From positions 25,726,697 to 25,790,696 of the forward strand of contig NC_134509.1 of NCBI RefSeq assembly GCF_027942865.1: 64,000 bases of DNA, written 5' to 3'. Numbering within the stretch: position 1 is the stretch's first letter; the number at the start of each line of letters is the position of its first letter. The notes below the pieces were generated by a model. The model saw only the letters and a program-made list of their open reading frames with translations, did not search any database and was not told where the DNA came from. Source of the DNA: Odontesthes bonariensis (taxonomy: Eukaryota > Chordata > Actinopteri > Atheriniformes > Atherinopsidae). Shown in pieces: positions 24,409-36,900 of the stretch. The position numbers and the translations under genes are program-made.

Positions 24409-27400
24409 TCAGTAACCATCATCGTATTCATTCTGCACCTGCTGCCGGGCCAACATGGCCTGGATGAGAGCGCTGGAGCCAGAAGGAGCTGAGTTTTCTA
24501 GTGAAGCGGACCCCGACTGAATCCTGTCCTCTTGCTCTGCTCTCTGCCTGGCTTGCATGACTTGAGTCATGACACTTGACACTGGTGAAGACAAGTCAAA
24601 TGAATCATCTTGTCTGTCCTCTGCTCTTAGTCTGGCTTGCATGGCCTGTGTGACAGCACTGGATCTGTTAGCCGGGTTTTCAGAAAAATCTTTTGCACTA
24701 TAGTTTTCAGCCCTCTCGTCACCCTCAGCTCTCTGACGGGCCAGCATGGCTTGCATCAGAGCGCTGGTGGTGGAAATGTTTGAGGGAACAGACACTGCAC
24801 TGGTGCCGCGTCTCTCCTCGTCTTCCTCAAGCTGTTGGCGAGCGAGTAAAGCCTGAACCATGGCGTTTGAGTTGGACTGACTTCCGGAGGAGCGGGAACT
24901 CTGGTACTGAAAAAGAAAAGAAAATATTTAGAGGCTGCTGAGAAACCTGAAGTGCAAAGTGAATGTGTTTCATGAAAGATTTTCACAACAAACCCCTTTT
25001 TGTTTTTTCTGTTTGGGCTTCTTGGCTTGAGATTTCGGGAGGTTCTGTAGCTTTTCCAACAAGAAGGAATTGTCTTTCCCCCTCTGGTGAGAGAACAATA
25101 CTTTGAGTAGCAGAAGCACAGACATAACTCCAGATAAAATGGCATGTGCCAAAGAGAGCCAACATTAACTCAATATAAACCAAACACATATTTAACTTTT
25201 TTTCCAACACACTCACATTAACAATTTGCTGTCTCAGGAGGCTGATAAGCTTCTTGCGGCCCTGAGCGATTTGCCAGAAGATGTACATGATGACACTGAA
25301 CAGCAAAAATGTGAACAGAACAGCTTACATCATGATACAAAGAGCCAAGGAAAATTTAAACATAAAAACATTAGCACAAATGCTGTTTACATATGATTTA
25401 CAAGTGGGTTTTATCCAACCCAAAACACAGAATACATACAATAAATCAGGACGTGTGATATACACTTACAGGATGATGATTGTGATAAGAAAGTAGAAGA
25501 TTTCACTCCTGATGACGTTTTGATAGATCCACACAGCCCACTGAGAACCTGGAATTTCTTCCAGATGATCTATCCAGACTCCAACCGCACTGAAGGTATT
25601 GTTGAGTCCCCGAAAAGGACCACACTGCTCTGAGGGAGTCAGACTAAAAGGGCAATGCAACCACAACAAAAGCGAGGTCGGAGTTGAGAGGATTTACAGT
25701 ATGTACAAATAAAGAGCTTAGCTTGTGCCAAAAGATTGAGTTAGAATTGTGGGTAGAAAGAAATATTTCCTTGAATATGTTTTGCTCGTTCTATACAGGT
25801 AAAATGAGTTACCTCCAAGCAGTGTATGCAACAATTGACAGGGCTCCCACAAAAAAAGGGATGAAGAGTATAAAGATGAAGATGGTTTGCATCTGAGCTG
25901 CCCTGCCTGATCGCCGTGGAGGCTGGCAGTTCTGCGTCAGGCTGACCTGGGGAGGTGCAAAAGAAAGACACATGGGCAACCCTTTATACATATGTACACC
26001 CCCCCCCCACAAATTTCTCTTGCAATAACTCATGTACTTTAATTTCATTCTGACCATATCTCAGCCCAAAATGAAAAATGTCAGAGCTCTGAATAGCATT
26101 GCTTTAAAGGTCATTCAGCATGTGCATGAAACATTCAGCATCACCAGATCTACCTTGGATCAAATAACAAATCATACTTCATAGTTCATCTCATTTTCTA
26201 AGACTGACCGACCTCACACAGTTCAGCCATTACGATTCCCCTGTGAATCTGAAACCCTGGCTGTCTTTTCCATAACACAAAATAAAGATCTTAGTCTATG
26301 TAATGAATGGATTTTAATTAATTATTGACTCAAGCACACAATAGAGTAATATGAGCTTTTTAGAGTATAAGAGGCCGCTCAGGCAGCAATTGCATTGTTC
26401 TGCCTGTTATACACATATAACTCGGGCCTCTAAACCTGCAAACCGGTATTTACCTTCTTTAAATAAAACAAGATGAAGAATTTGAGAATCTGGATGGCAG
26501 GTAGCAGAGGAGAGAAGTAGATTCCAATCCTACAAAGAAAAAGATGGAAAAAAAATCTAACTTTAACATAAATATAAGCAACATTTGACATGAATATGAG
26601 TTGGAGCCACTGTTAGATCCTGTAATATGTGTTGAATGTGTTGTTTTTACCAGGCCAGAGTCTGTGCATAGATGAGATCAAGAACATTTCTGGCAACATC
26701 AAACTCTGGCACCCCAAGACGTGGTTGTAATTTGGTCCCAATCATGCTGTTACACAGCAATACAGAGTCTGATTAGCATCTGAGCTTGTATTTCCACATT
26801 TCTGTGACTGTGGATGATTTATAAAAGAACAACTGTGGAACTCACTTGCTGAGAAACTCTCCAAAGAAGGATCCCAACATCAGAAAAAGGAAATCAAAAA
26901 TGACCAGGCGGTACAGAGCCTGCCCTACTATGGGTTCCCAACACTGAGAGGAAAACAAGTGTATGAATTAACTTGAACTTACACTGGTGTATATAAAAAG
27001 GCATTAAAAGCTGTTTTTAAAAACGTACCGAAAAATTCTGAGACACTACACACATCCAATAGTAACATAAAACACCCAGAATGGACATCCTGAGTAAGAC
27101 ATTTCTGCAGTTGGAAACAAATGAAAAAAGATTTCATGGATTATTGTTGGTTAAAAAAAGTACTTAAAGAGTCAGGAAAATAAGCTTGTTTGATTTTTTT
27201 TGAAGAGCTAAATGAGATTTATTATCAGTGAATTTAGGTATACTTAGCACTGAGTTAGCATTTTATTTACCACTGATTAAACTTGTGACACTGAAGCTGT
27301 TGCCAGCCCGGCCCATTTTGCCTGTTAATAATTTATCACTTAAACACACAATCCAAAAATAAATCCATGGACTTATAGCAAAACTAAAAACCTATTGTTA

Positions 27401-30400
27401 TGCTGGGGGACTCGAGATAGTTGTTTCTCCACCTTACCAGCCTTAAATCTAAACTGAGCTGAGCTGGATTAAAGGACTATTCTAATCCAGGGAAAGATTT
27501 TTTTTTTCTTTTTTAACAAGTAAATAGATTAATAGATTGTAACAATAAACTACAAATGCTGATGTTGTACAAATCTATCATATGTATCCCTGTTATATTT
27601 TACCTGATTACCAGGGCATAAATCTGTTTGCGCTGACTGGAGTAGTGTTCAAACTTGTTGAAGAGGGAGTAGAAGAGAGGAATAACCAGGTTCATCAGAG
27701 ATACCACAAACGGAACCAGGAGAGTTTCTGCCTCCTGGAGTGGAGACCAGCTGGCACTGTCTGTCACCCGCTATAAAGATAACAGAGAATCAATCGATCA
27801 TAAAACCCTCTACCGCTGGTGAATGACTTGACACATTACTTTCAGTAAGTTTTGTGACACATGCTCATAAAGACGAATCACTCGGACAAGTATCATCTAC
27901 AGGTTCCTTACAAATAATATACCCACAAATGGATCGCAGCTAATTATATTTTTCAGTAAATGTCACTTTAAACAGCAAGAAAAAAGATCATTTCTGCACC
28001 TTATTACTGTTGTCTACATTCAACAAAACAAGTACTATTCAGTTCTCGAGTTGGGTACCTGCTCTTCGTAATGGCAGAGAAAGAAGATGCTGGCTCCACA
28101 GCCAACAGCCAAGCTGGTGGAGAGAAACCAGCTGCCCAAATGAATCCCAAAGTGCTCCAGCTTCTCCGAAAGCGTCAGCATCTCCCTCTGGGCTTTTTCT
28201 GATAAAGATTCCTGGAAAGGCAGCAAGACGTTAAACACAGCATTGCCAAGTTGTGTATTTAAACAAGAATTAACCTCTAAAAGGCTAACTCTAAAATTTG
28301 AGAAAGTGTTATTTACAGAGCAAGTTGAGTTTACTTATTCTACATACTACATCTTTCTCAACTTGCCCACTTAGATGAGAAAACGTTTGAACCACAGTAA
28401 CAGTGACCTTGAGTTGGACACGGAGGTTGTTCTTGCACTGGGTCACTGCTCTCTCATTGGTTATGCTAAAGTCCCAGCTGCACAGAAGCTGCCATGCACT
28501 GTTTGAAGCTGCGTCTGCTAGGACATAGTTTTTCTTAAATGAGCTCGCCATGCTGCATGAGGATAAAGACAGATTGTAAAAATCACAAGATACCAGAAGG
28601 AAAAAAATCTACCATGAGGTAAAAATACTGGTCCAGAAGTTATGCAGAGGACCAAACTGACCTGAAAATAAGCACTATTCCACACATCACCATATAGACT
28701 GCTATGGTAAAGAAATAGGCCAGCTGCATGTCATACTCCACTGGACCTCTGAGAGTTTCATCGCTGTAGCCTCCATAGTACATGACAGTATAGTTGAAGT
28801 AACCCTAAAGAAGCCAAAACATTTCAAGGTAAGAAATGTAATCTGTTGTCAGCTAAAGATACTGAACAAAGCAGATTCAAATCAAACCATAATTACATGT
28901 AAAAACATTTTTTAGATGTAGCCCCGTAAAAAGGCAAAGGTGTGCAGTGTGCTCCACTTACAGCTCCAGTCAGTAACTCCAGTCCTCTGAAGCTCACATT
29001 TGAGGGTATGTTTGGCGAAGGGTCATAAACAAGGAGTGGGATTGTAATAAAGCCAAAGTTAACCAGGAAGGAGAAAATGTTGAACATGAGAAGCCACTTG
29101 AGGAACACAAAATAGGTGAGAACACTGGAGCCAAATTTGCCACCAATCTCTTTCATGGTGCCGTGCCACAGTTCCAAGGTCTGCTTGGCTGACTTTACAC
29201 CGTAACCGCACCTTCGTAAAGACTGGGACAACAGATTGTTACACATATAACACATATACATAGCATAAAGTAACCGGTTATGAAACAGATTACTTAACTC
29301 AGTAAGAGTTGATGAAACACTCACCAGGGAAGCATTTTCGGAGAATTCTGTGAAGCGTGTGAACTGGCGAGATTTGTTGTAAGACTTGAAAATCAGCACT
29401 TGGTTCCTGTGAAGATAGTTCACAAGATAATTTGGTATAATCATGAAGTCCACAGGTTAGTTAAAACAGCTGTGACAATGACATAATGCCTCAGTTTGTA
29501 CTAAAACCTTTGTTATTTTATTATTTCTTGTGAAGGTGAAGCGAATAACGATCATCGTCTTGGTGTATTTTTTTCTTGCATTTTTCTGCTGGGAAACACT
29601 GCGTCCTGGTTTTCACCTTGCGTGTTACCAAGCACAGGACTCTGTGCCCCTGCATTTTTGCAGATAATGTGGTCATGTTTGCCTTATCAAGCAGTGACCT
29701 CCAGCCTACACTGATTGCAGTCAAGTATTAAGCAGTTGGGATGAGGAGCTGAAAACTGGTAAGCAGAAAAAATTTCAAAAAACAAGAGCCCAAGATGTTG
29801 ACTGGGGTTCTTAATGATGGCACATAAGTTTTAATGCCATAGCTGATCATCTAAGTGTCAAATGACTAATTTTCCAAGGATCTGTATAACCAAAACCCTA
29901 GGTCACATTATAAATAATTTAGTAATATAATTTATTACTGCTTATTTTATGGTTCCCAGCACTGTGTAATGGTTAGCTAAATGCTTCATGACATACGTAA
30001 GGGACTGCCAATCACCTTTTACTGCAACCCTTAACCCACCTGATTTGTTGCTTCTCTTCAAAGCTCGATGGAAGGGCCCGGATGGCCCTGACTTGGTCTC
30101 GCGCTGACATAGCAACAAGTTCCTTGACCAGGTTTTGTTCCTCTGTCAGGCATGAAACGACAAGACAAGGATTGTCTCTTATCTTTCCAAGAGCTACAAT
30201 CCTGAATGCATATCGGGTGTCACACTTCACACTGCATGGATTAAACAGGTTTAATCTGACACTGGTGATGGGCACGCACCATTTTCTATCTCATTTCGGA
30301 TGACGCCTTCTGTAAAAGCTGCATGGGAAGGATCTGCATCAGGAAACATGCTCATCCTTCTCATTGCCATTCCTCTCCATCTCATTGTCATGTTTCCTAG

Positions 30401-32390
30401 ATGAACACACACGAAAATGAAAGTGTGTTTTTATGCTCAGTTTGATTTAATAGGAGATTTTCTTCATTTAAAGATCAACTGAGAAATGCATGGGTTTTGT
30501 GGCAGCTGTCTAATGCAGCCTTTATCAGTTTGATAGAGATGTTGTTCTTTTATTTGTCACTTTGTGTTCTCTCAATTTTCTTTGAGATATGACTGTTGCA
30601 ATACTGGCTGAGCCTGAAAGCATTACTAATTACGGTACAGGCTGCATGCTGTTAATCCAAGACAGCCTCTCCATCCACTTTCAAGCCATGACAACAATGT
30701 TAGAGCTAAAGTGCGTCCAGAAATACAACAAATGGATAAAGACAGTGCAGCATGGAGTAAAATCTGGTTCAGTCATTACCTGACATTGCAGTAGGAAGTT
30801 GGACAGTAGTTGATCGAACAAACTGAGAAACAGGGCCAGTTTGAAATGTGCCGTGATCTGAATTTTTAGAGAGTGAGGAGGAAATAAAGAAGTATCAACA
30901 AACATGTCACTAAGCAACACAGAAAAGCCTAAATCAAACAAAGCTTGTTTCCTATAATTACACAACAGTGTATACTTGTGTATGAGTATCCAAAGACTTA
31001 TTATTTTCCATTCATCATCATCATCATTAAAGGGTTCTCTATTGCATCTCACATAATCCAAGATTTTGTGAAGGGTTGTTTTTTTTTATTTTCTACATGG
31101 CACATTTAGGCACATTAAATCCAATTCAGTCTCAAGAGCCATAGCCAGTCCATAGAGCTCTTCCCAGAAGCCGTCATAGTTTCTTCAATGCTTGGAAGGA
31201 GTCTTCACAGTGCTTCTTTAAGTTTCCGGGAACTTGCAAAATCCCAAAGCTGTCGTCCAAATATTTTCTTGGTCACTCAATTTTTAAGCCTTGACTTCTG
31301 AGCTAAATTTCATCCATAGCGCAGTTTCTTCTACGTGATCTTTAGCGACAGCTAATTTTGCACAGAATTTAACTGAAGCTTAAACTGAATATACCTGAAA
31401 ACCAGGAAAAAACGAGCCACTAAACAGCTGTCAGTTCATATTGTAGAGTAAATCAAAATGATAAGAAACTTCAATTTCTGAAAAGTAATCTAGTCTTGAT
31501 AGCTGTAGAGTTAAAGTTTTTCTAAATCAGAATTCCCTGAAATTCCTTGGCAGTTTTTATGTGTCAGTTAGAGTTGATAGACGTTTTTGCATTGATTTTA
31601 TCAGACAAATCCAAGTTCAAAACTTAGAGGTTTAGAAGAGCTGGTATACAGAGTTAACTTTAAATTAATCTTTGGCACTTTGTGGAGTTGAACTCACTGA
31701 GGTTGTGCTGCCGTGAAGGACTCCCTGAGGCTGTGGGGATTAGGCCCATGGGAACGCTCTCGCTTCCCCTCCAGCTCTCTTCCTGCCAACCACCCCAGGG
31801 TGCTCCCCGTGCAGCATCTCTCACCTCAGCCCTGTCGTAGGGATTAGCATGGGTTTTGCTAGAAGACCTAGAGGCCACGAACAAAAACATAACAAGTTGA
31901 AGTTTTTGTGTATGATATCTGTGATGTTTTCAAGTCAGTGAAGAACCTGCCATTTCAGTTTGCGATTATGATGCGATTTTTGTCTAAAATGTATACAAAA
32001 CACATGTGGACGTTCTTTTGCAACACTTTTTCAAGTGTACTGTGTAATCCTCTTAATGTAAGCCAACATCTGTAGAATTTTCACAGTGATATCCATTAGT
32101 TAAATTTGTTTAACCCTATTCACTTCTATTCTTTCCCTTTGAACAAGTGTAGCTGCTGTAGAGGAGCTTATTCTCTAATGGATAATTTTAGGAGCATAAA
32201 ATCCTACAGGGAGGTGCAGGATTATTTTTTTCTGAGTATGATTACATTGTAAAACCTTACAGTTCATACAACATTAAAATGAAAAACACAATATGTGTTT
32301 GTGTGGCACCACAAACCTTCTATCAACTTCCAGCGTCTCACTGTCATGGTAAGCCATGTTGAAGATTCCTCCATTACTGTAATTGGACAT
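24409..32390 (-). CDS. tmc5: Transmembrane channel-like protein 5 (20 coding exons)
   Basis: TMC proteins are multi-pass membrane proteins related to the hair-cell transduction channel TMC1. The role of TMC5 is not established. Exons 5' to 3' on the minus strand: 32390-32317, 31867-31698, 30857-30780, 30396-30280, 30142-30040, 29406-29325, 29222-28962, 28804-28662, 28552-28408, 28211-28059, 27770-27604, 27104-27029, 26943-26846, 26746-26651, 26529-26454, 25946-25813, 25643-25470, 25295-25217, 25083-24994, 24906-24409. All phases match; total 2814 bp, 937 codons. An in-frame TGA 21 nt upstream of the ATG supports the start. The first membrane segment is about residues 241-265 (KWLLMFNIFSFLVNFGFITI). 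The TMC signature at 524-540 reads CWEPIVGQALYRLVIFD, with P where most family members have T. CGPFRGL and WAVWIYQNVI match mammalian TMC5 specifically. The last exon adds a 165-residue repeat tail. Confidence 0.93.
24424..24861 (-). repeat. Five tandem protein repeats in the tmc5 C-terminal tail
   Basis: Residues about 788-930 contain five copies of a motif close to S-S/A-A-x-x-Q-A-M-x-A-R-x-R-A-E. They are AMVQALLARQQLEEDEE, SALMQAMLARQRAEGDER, SAVTQAMQARLRAEDRQD, SVMTQVMQARQRAEQEDR and SALIQAMLARQQVQNEYD. Spacing is 34, 35, 28 and 34 residues, joined by Ser/Asp/Asn-rich linkers. Each unit looks like a short amphipathic helix. Human TMC5, as I recall it, has no such repeats. Confidence 0.85.
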
Positions 32391-33942
32391 GAAATCCTTG
32401 TGATCCTTTCACTCTTTTTTTGAAGATGAAAAGGATTTTTCAGTTCACTCTGCTGCTGTTTGTCCTGAAAGTGTAGATATTTCAGTCCACATCTAATATT
32501 TTCCTGTAAAGAAAAAAAGAAAAGTACTTAACCTTCATCAGTGTTTCACCCCTCATTCAGCTTTAATATACTCCAAACAAGCTGCACCAAGTGTGTAGGC
32601 AAAGTGCTTTAAAACAGTGACGGCTATGTTGTTGGAGGGAAGCTTGTGTAATTCAATCTTCTGCTCTCATCTTCATCTGCTAATCATTAATTCATTCAGG
32701 AGGTTTGGTTTCCACCACAAGTAGTGACAAACGTAGCTCTGTGGTTCTAACACAAAGTTAGTAGGTTAACACAAAACAGAGAAAAACAGCCTGATAATTC
32801 TGCTTTTCATGGAGAAAAGAATGTGAACAACATGGATAAATGTAAATTTCTTTAACTGTAAAGAGAAGACATCTTAATATAATATACTCCATTCTATCAT
32901 TAAACAGCTTACCTTACTGTGTTGTAACGCAGATGCAATACAAAGCTGTCCTGATGAAATGTCAAAGATTTGCATGTAGCTGGATGTGCACCCGTGAATC
33001 AGTCTTACTGTCAGTTGGATAACACACAGGACCAACAGCCTACCAGGAAGTGTGAGCCCAGCTCATAAAGGTAGAAGTCCACTGCTTCTGAAAAAGTCAT
33101 AGAATTGCCCCACGGTCACTTCCTGGTGTAGGAAATAATTAAACCCTGTGGCCTAGCATGTAATTTGTAATTAGCACCCTTTAAAGAGCCTGCCCAGGAC
33201 TTTTAAATGTTGTTCAAGTGCCTTATGAGTGTTGACTCGTGGCGATGCGTCCAGACTGGACTCCTATACAGACAGAAAAATGGAAAATTCATTAGTAAAC
33301 AAATAATCTGTGACACAGCAGTTTATAGAGGGTAATTTATCTTGTCCAATACATGTTTGCATATTTAATTTGCTGTATTACCTGGGATTTTCAACAATTT
33401 TGATAGAAAACTTTACTAATACTTGTTTTTTTCTTTTTTCTAGATAGATAGATAGATAAAAAAAAGTAATTGCCTCTCAGACACAATCAGTTTTTCTTCT
33501 TTTGTCTTTCTTTTCTTTTCTTTTAATCTAATCGTATAATCCTTCTATGATTAGCGCAAATATGTCAATTAATTAGAACTTAAAATAGTATATCAAAGAA
33601 TTTAAATATTATGTCTCACTACCAAATATGTCCATAGTATTGTAAGTAGTCTGTGAGTTATTAGGGAAAATATTGAATCTTTATAATTTCCTCCTCCCTC
33701 CTCGGTCTCTCCAACGAAGGGGAAAAAGAAATGTTTGCAGACATCTGATATTAAGTTGCGGTTGAGAGTCTCTTGGGGCCGGATCCTCATTCAGGAAGTG
33801 GTCTGTGGAAAAGGCTGTGTTTTTTTTTTTCACAGCTGGGGTGTCACCTCCCATGTATTTGACGAAGTCTGCCAGGTTAATTGTTAGTTAGCAGCAGCGT
33901 AATCCTACAAATAAATATACTTTCCCGTCGGACTAAGGAAAG
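32391..33942. promoter_or_regulatory. Shared upstream region of divergent tmc5 and tmc7
   Basis: The tmc5 (-) and tmc7 (+) start codons are 1552 bp apart. Non-coding first exons of tmc5 probably lie in the left half, but I cannot fix their limits. CAGGAAGTG at 33792-33800, an ETS-type core, lies about 150 bp before the tmc7 ATG. A (GATA)4 tract is at 33442-33457. No TATA box is evident near either gene. Confidence 0.45.
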
Positions 33943-36900
33943 ATGGAGGTCGACTCAGGTAACTGAAGTTTACTTCGGTCCTCAGTTTGTTCACTAACTC
34001 AACTAACTTCGGCATTAGCTAACCAGCTAACACTTCTAGCATCGGGTTTGGATCCACCAGCTGCTAACAACAGGCTAAGTTTGTCCTGCTAGTTAACGAC
34101 TTCAAACTGTGGATCATCTCATGGAGATTGTTTGTCTGCATTAGTTTTGAGTCTCTTTACCGCATTTCTTCGCCATTGTTTTGTGGTAATGGGACAAACA
34201 CAAGTCCTACAAAACGTGTTGCTCCTTTAAATAAAGTTTACCAGAAATGTCGACCTTACTTCATGTTCAATTCATGTTGTTTCTTTTAGCAAAGAGAAAA
34301 ACGCATGTGATTGAATAAAAGCAAACGCGATAACCCCTCAGAGTTGTAGTGTAAAACTGTAGATAAAACGTTGTAACTGAAATCTTCTTTTACTGCTCCA
34401 ATAATTATATTCATGCTACAGTGATCGGTCACTGAGTATGAAATGAACACGTCAAGATAAGACATGAGGGTGAATGCACAATCTCATTGTCTAAAGTGAT
34501 TTTTAGAGAAGTAATGTTTCAATTCTAGGCCACAATATGGTACATTTTATAATGACTGGTAAAGAATATTATTGTGATGGTAGGAAAAAGCTTTCCAACA
34601 GACTGGAAAAGGTATAGAAACCAGGGCCACAAGTTCAGATTTTTAACTGAAATGTTACTGTATGTATGAGTAGACCACAGTGTAACACCAGCCACATACG
34701 ACTAAGGCCCAATCTTCCTCCTCCTGATCATAATCCACCATTTTGCAGAGGTATGGTGCCCATTTTTTTTAGGGATCAAGGTCAGGTGGTCATCCAAATA
34801 TTTCCCAAAGCTCCTGTTGATGGGCTAGATCCTCCTCCTTGATCTCTAAAAGAGGCACCGTACTTCTCCAAAACGAAGGGGTACAGTCATGGGGGCAACC
34901 TGGTATTACCTGTGTTACATAGACCTGTTGCTGTTTGTCTTAATAGATATTGATGAATTACCTGAAGTACAACATTATAAACCTTTATTGTGTCTGTCTT
35001 TCAAGTTTTCTTCACTGATCGAAGTGGACGAATCGCAGTTAACCCTCTGCTGGACCAGCTCCCCAGCTACCAGTCCCTCCTGTACCGCAGGAAGCCGTCA
35101 ACCAGTGGCACCAAACGACGGAACAGCTCCAGAGCAAGGCTAGGCTCCTCTGGCAGTGGGAAATGGGGCGTGAGTACCGTCAGCAGGGATGAGGAGAAAC
35201 TGAAGAGTCAAGCGGAGCAGCGCCCCATCAGAGAACTAGCCAAACCCATGGCGGAGAAACGTAGAGACAAGTAGGAATCTCTTCCTTTATATGATTCAGA
35301 TCTGTTCTAATGTGTCAGAAAATGTAACATAATACTGCGTATTTATTTGACTGTGTGGCCTGTTAGAACACAGCGCCTGGAGGAGGCCAGCAGCTGGAGA
35401 CAGTGGAGGCAAAGCACCAGCAAACATCTGAAGAGGCTGAGGGATGATGCTGCAGAATGGCTGAGCTCCCTGAAGCTTTGGAGGGGCGACATCCACCAGA
35501 TCGAGGGTAACACAAAGAACTTTAGTTTTACTTTAGTTTACATGAAAAACATTTCCAAAATGTACAAATCAAGGTTATGCTGTTTTAAGTGAAGCTCCGT
35601 CTGTTTTCCCTCTTTCACTTCTCTTTAGGGATGTTTGGAACGGGCATCCTGTCTTACTTCTCCTTCCTGCGCTACCTGGTCATGCTCAACCTGATCATTT
35701 TCCTGCTCATGTTCGGCTTTGTCATGTTGCCCATCATCATTGCCCCCTATGCTGCAGGAAATACCACCTACAATCAACACGATGGTGAGAGGGCAATTGT
35801 TCGTTTCAATCGAAAGTGTAAAATAAAGATGTTATTTGGTATATTTGATTTGTTACTTTTTTTTTTTTTGCAGGTAACGAGTGCGGCGCCTATCCAAGCA
35901 GCGCTCGCCGGGGTCTTGTCATCTTTCATGAGCACATTACAGATCTACTTTCTGGTGGTGTAAGTACCTACACTTTACATTTGATGGTCTTTGGAGGAAA
36001 AGAAACATCCAGGTGGATTCTGTACTCCTTCTACTTCCTGTTGTGCTTAATTTTCAGGGCTTCCTAGAACAAACCTACCTTTTTTATGGCTTCTACAAGG
36101 TGAACAAAATCCACTTTCCAAACGCCACATATAATTTGGCGCTGGCGTACCTGCTGGCAACTATTGCGTACTTCTTCCTCAGTCTTATATGGATTGTTAA
36201 AAGGTACTAAAAAGGTAAACTCATGAGAAATCGAATTCACGTAAAGGGAAGGGGTCTCAAGTTGGTCCTCTCTTTAAGGTCGGCCACTGGATTCAAACGT
36301 AGCCTGGTTCAGGATGAGGATCGTTTTCAGAGTTTTTGCAACAAGATCTTTGCTGGCTGGGATTTCTGCATCACCGACGGGAATGCAGCGAAGCTGAAGA
36401 GGAGCAGTCTGCTGTATGAGCTCAGGGTGAGTGTGATAACCCTTTCTTCGTCAGTTTGAATCTAGATTACAAGGATTTGTACTCCAGCGTCCTCCATATT
36501 AGCAAATCTGTTTTGAGTCAACATAAAATTGGCGGTTTGATGAATAATTGCATCATTTAAAATAAAATTTTCCCTGTCGAGTTTTGTGAAAGCCCTTCAT
36601 GTCTTTTTTTATTTAACTGTTCACAGTGAGGAGGGACGCTCTGTGGCTGTATAGAGAAAAGCGTGGCACCCAGCCTTTGTCAAAGCGCTTTGCCTCACTG
36701 AGGAATTTAATGAATAAAAGACATATGATGGATGTCTGATATATGTCTGTTTGACTTTAGACGTCTCATTTAAGGCTGTTCACGGTTGCTCAGTGAAAGC
36801 TTACGTCCTGTGAAGGCCACATTGACTGAGCGACTATATTTTAACGCATGGAGCAGTAAGGTCTCAGAATCGTAGGCCACTCGCTGTCTCTATGTTGTCA

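Noticed and set aside
24409..24861. Standalone 150-residue protein starting at an internal ATG
   Set aside because: The frame continues upstream to a splice acceptor at 24907 and joins in phase to the preceding tmc5 exon, so it is the tmc5 C-terminus.
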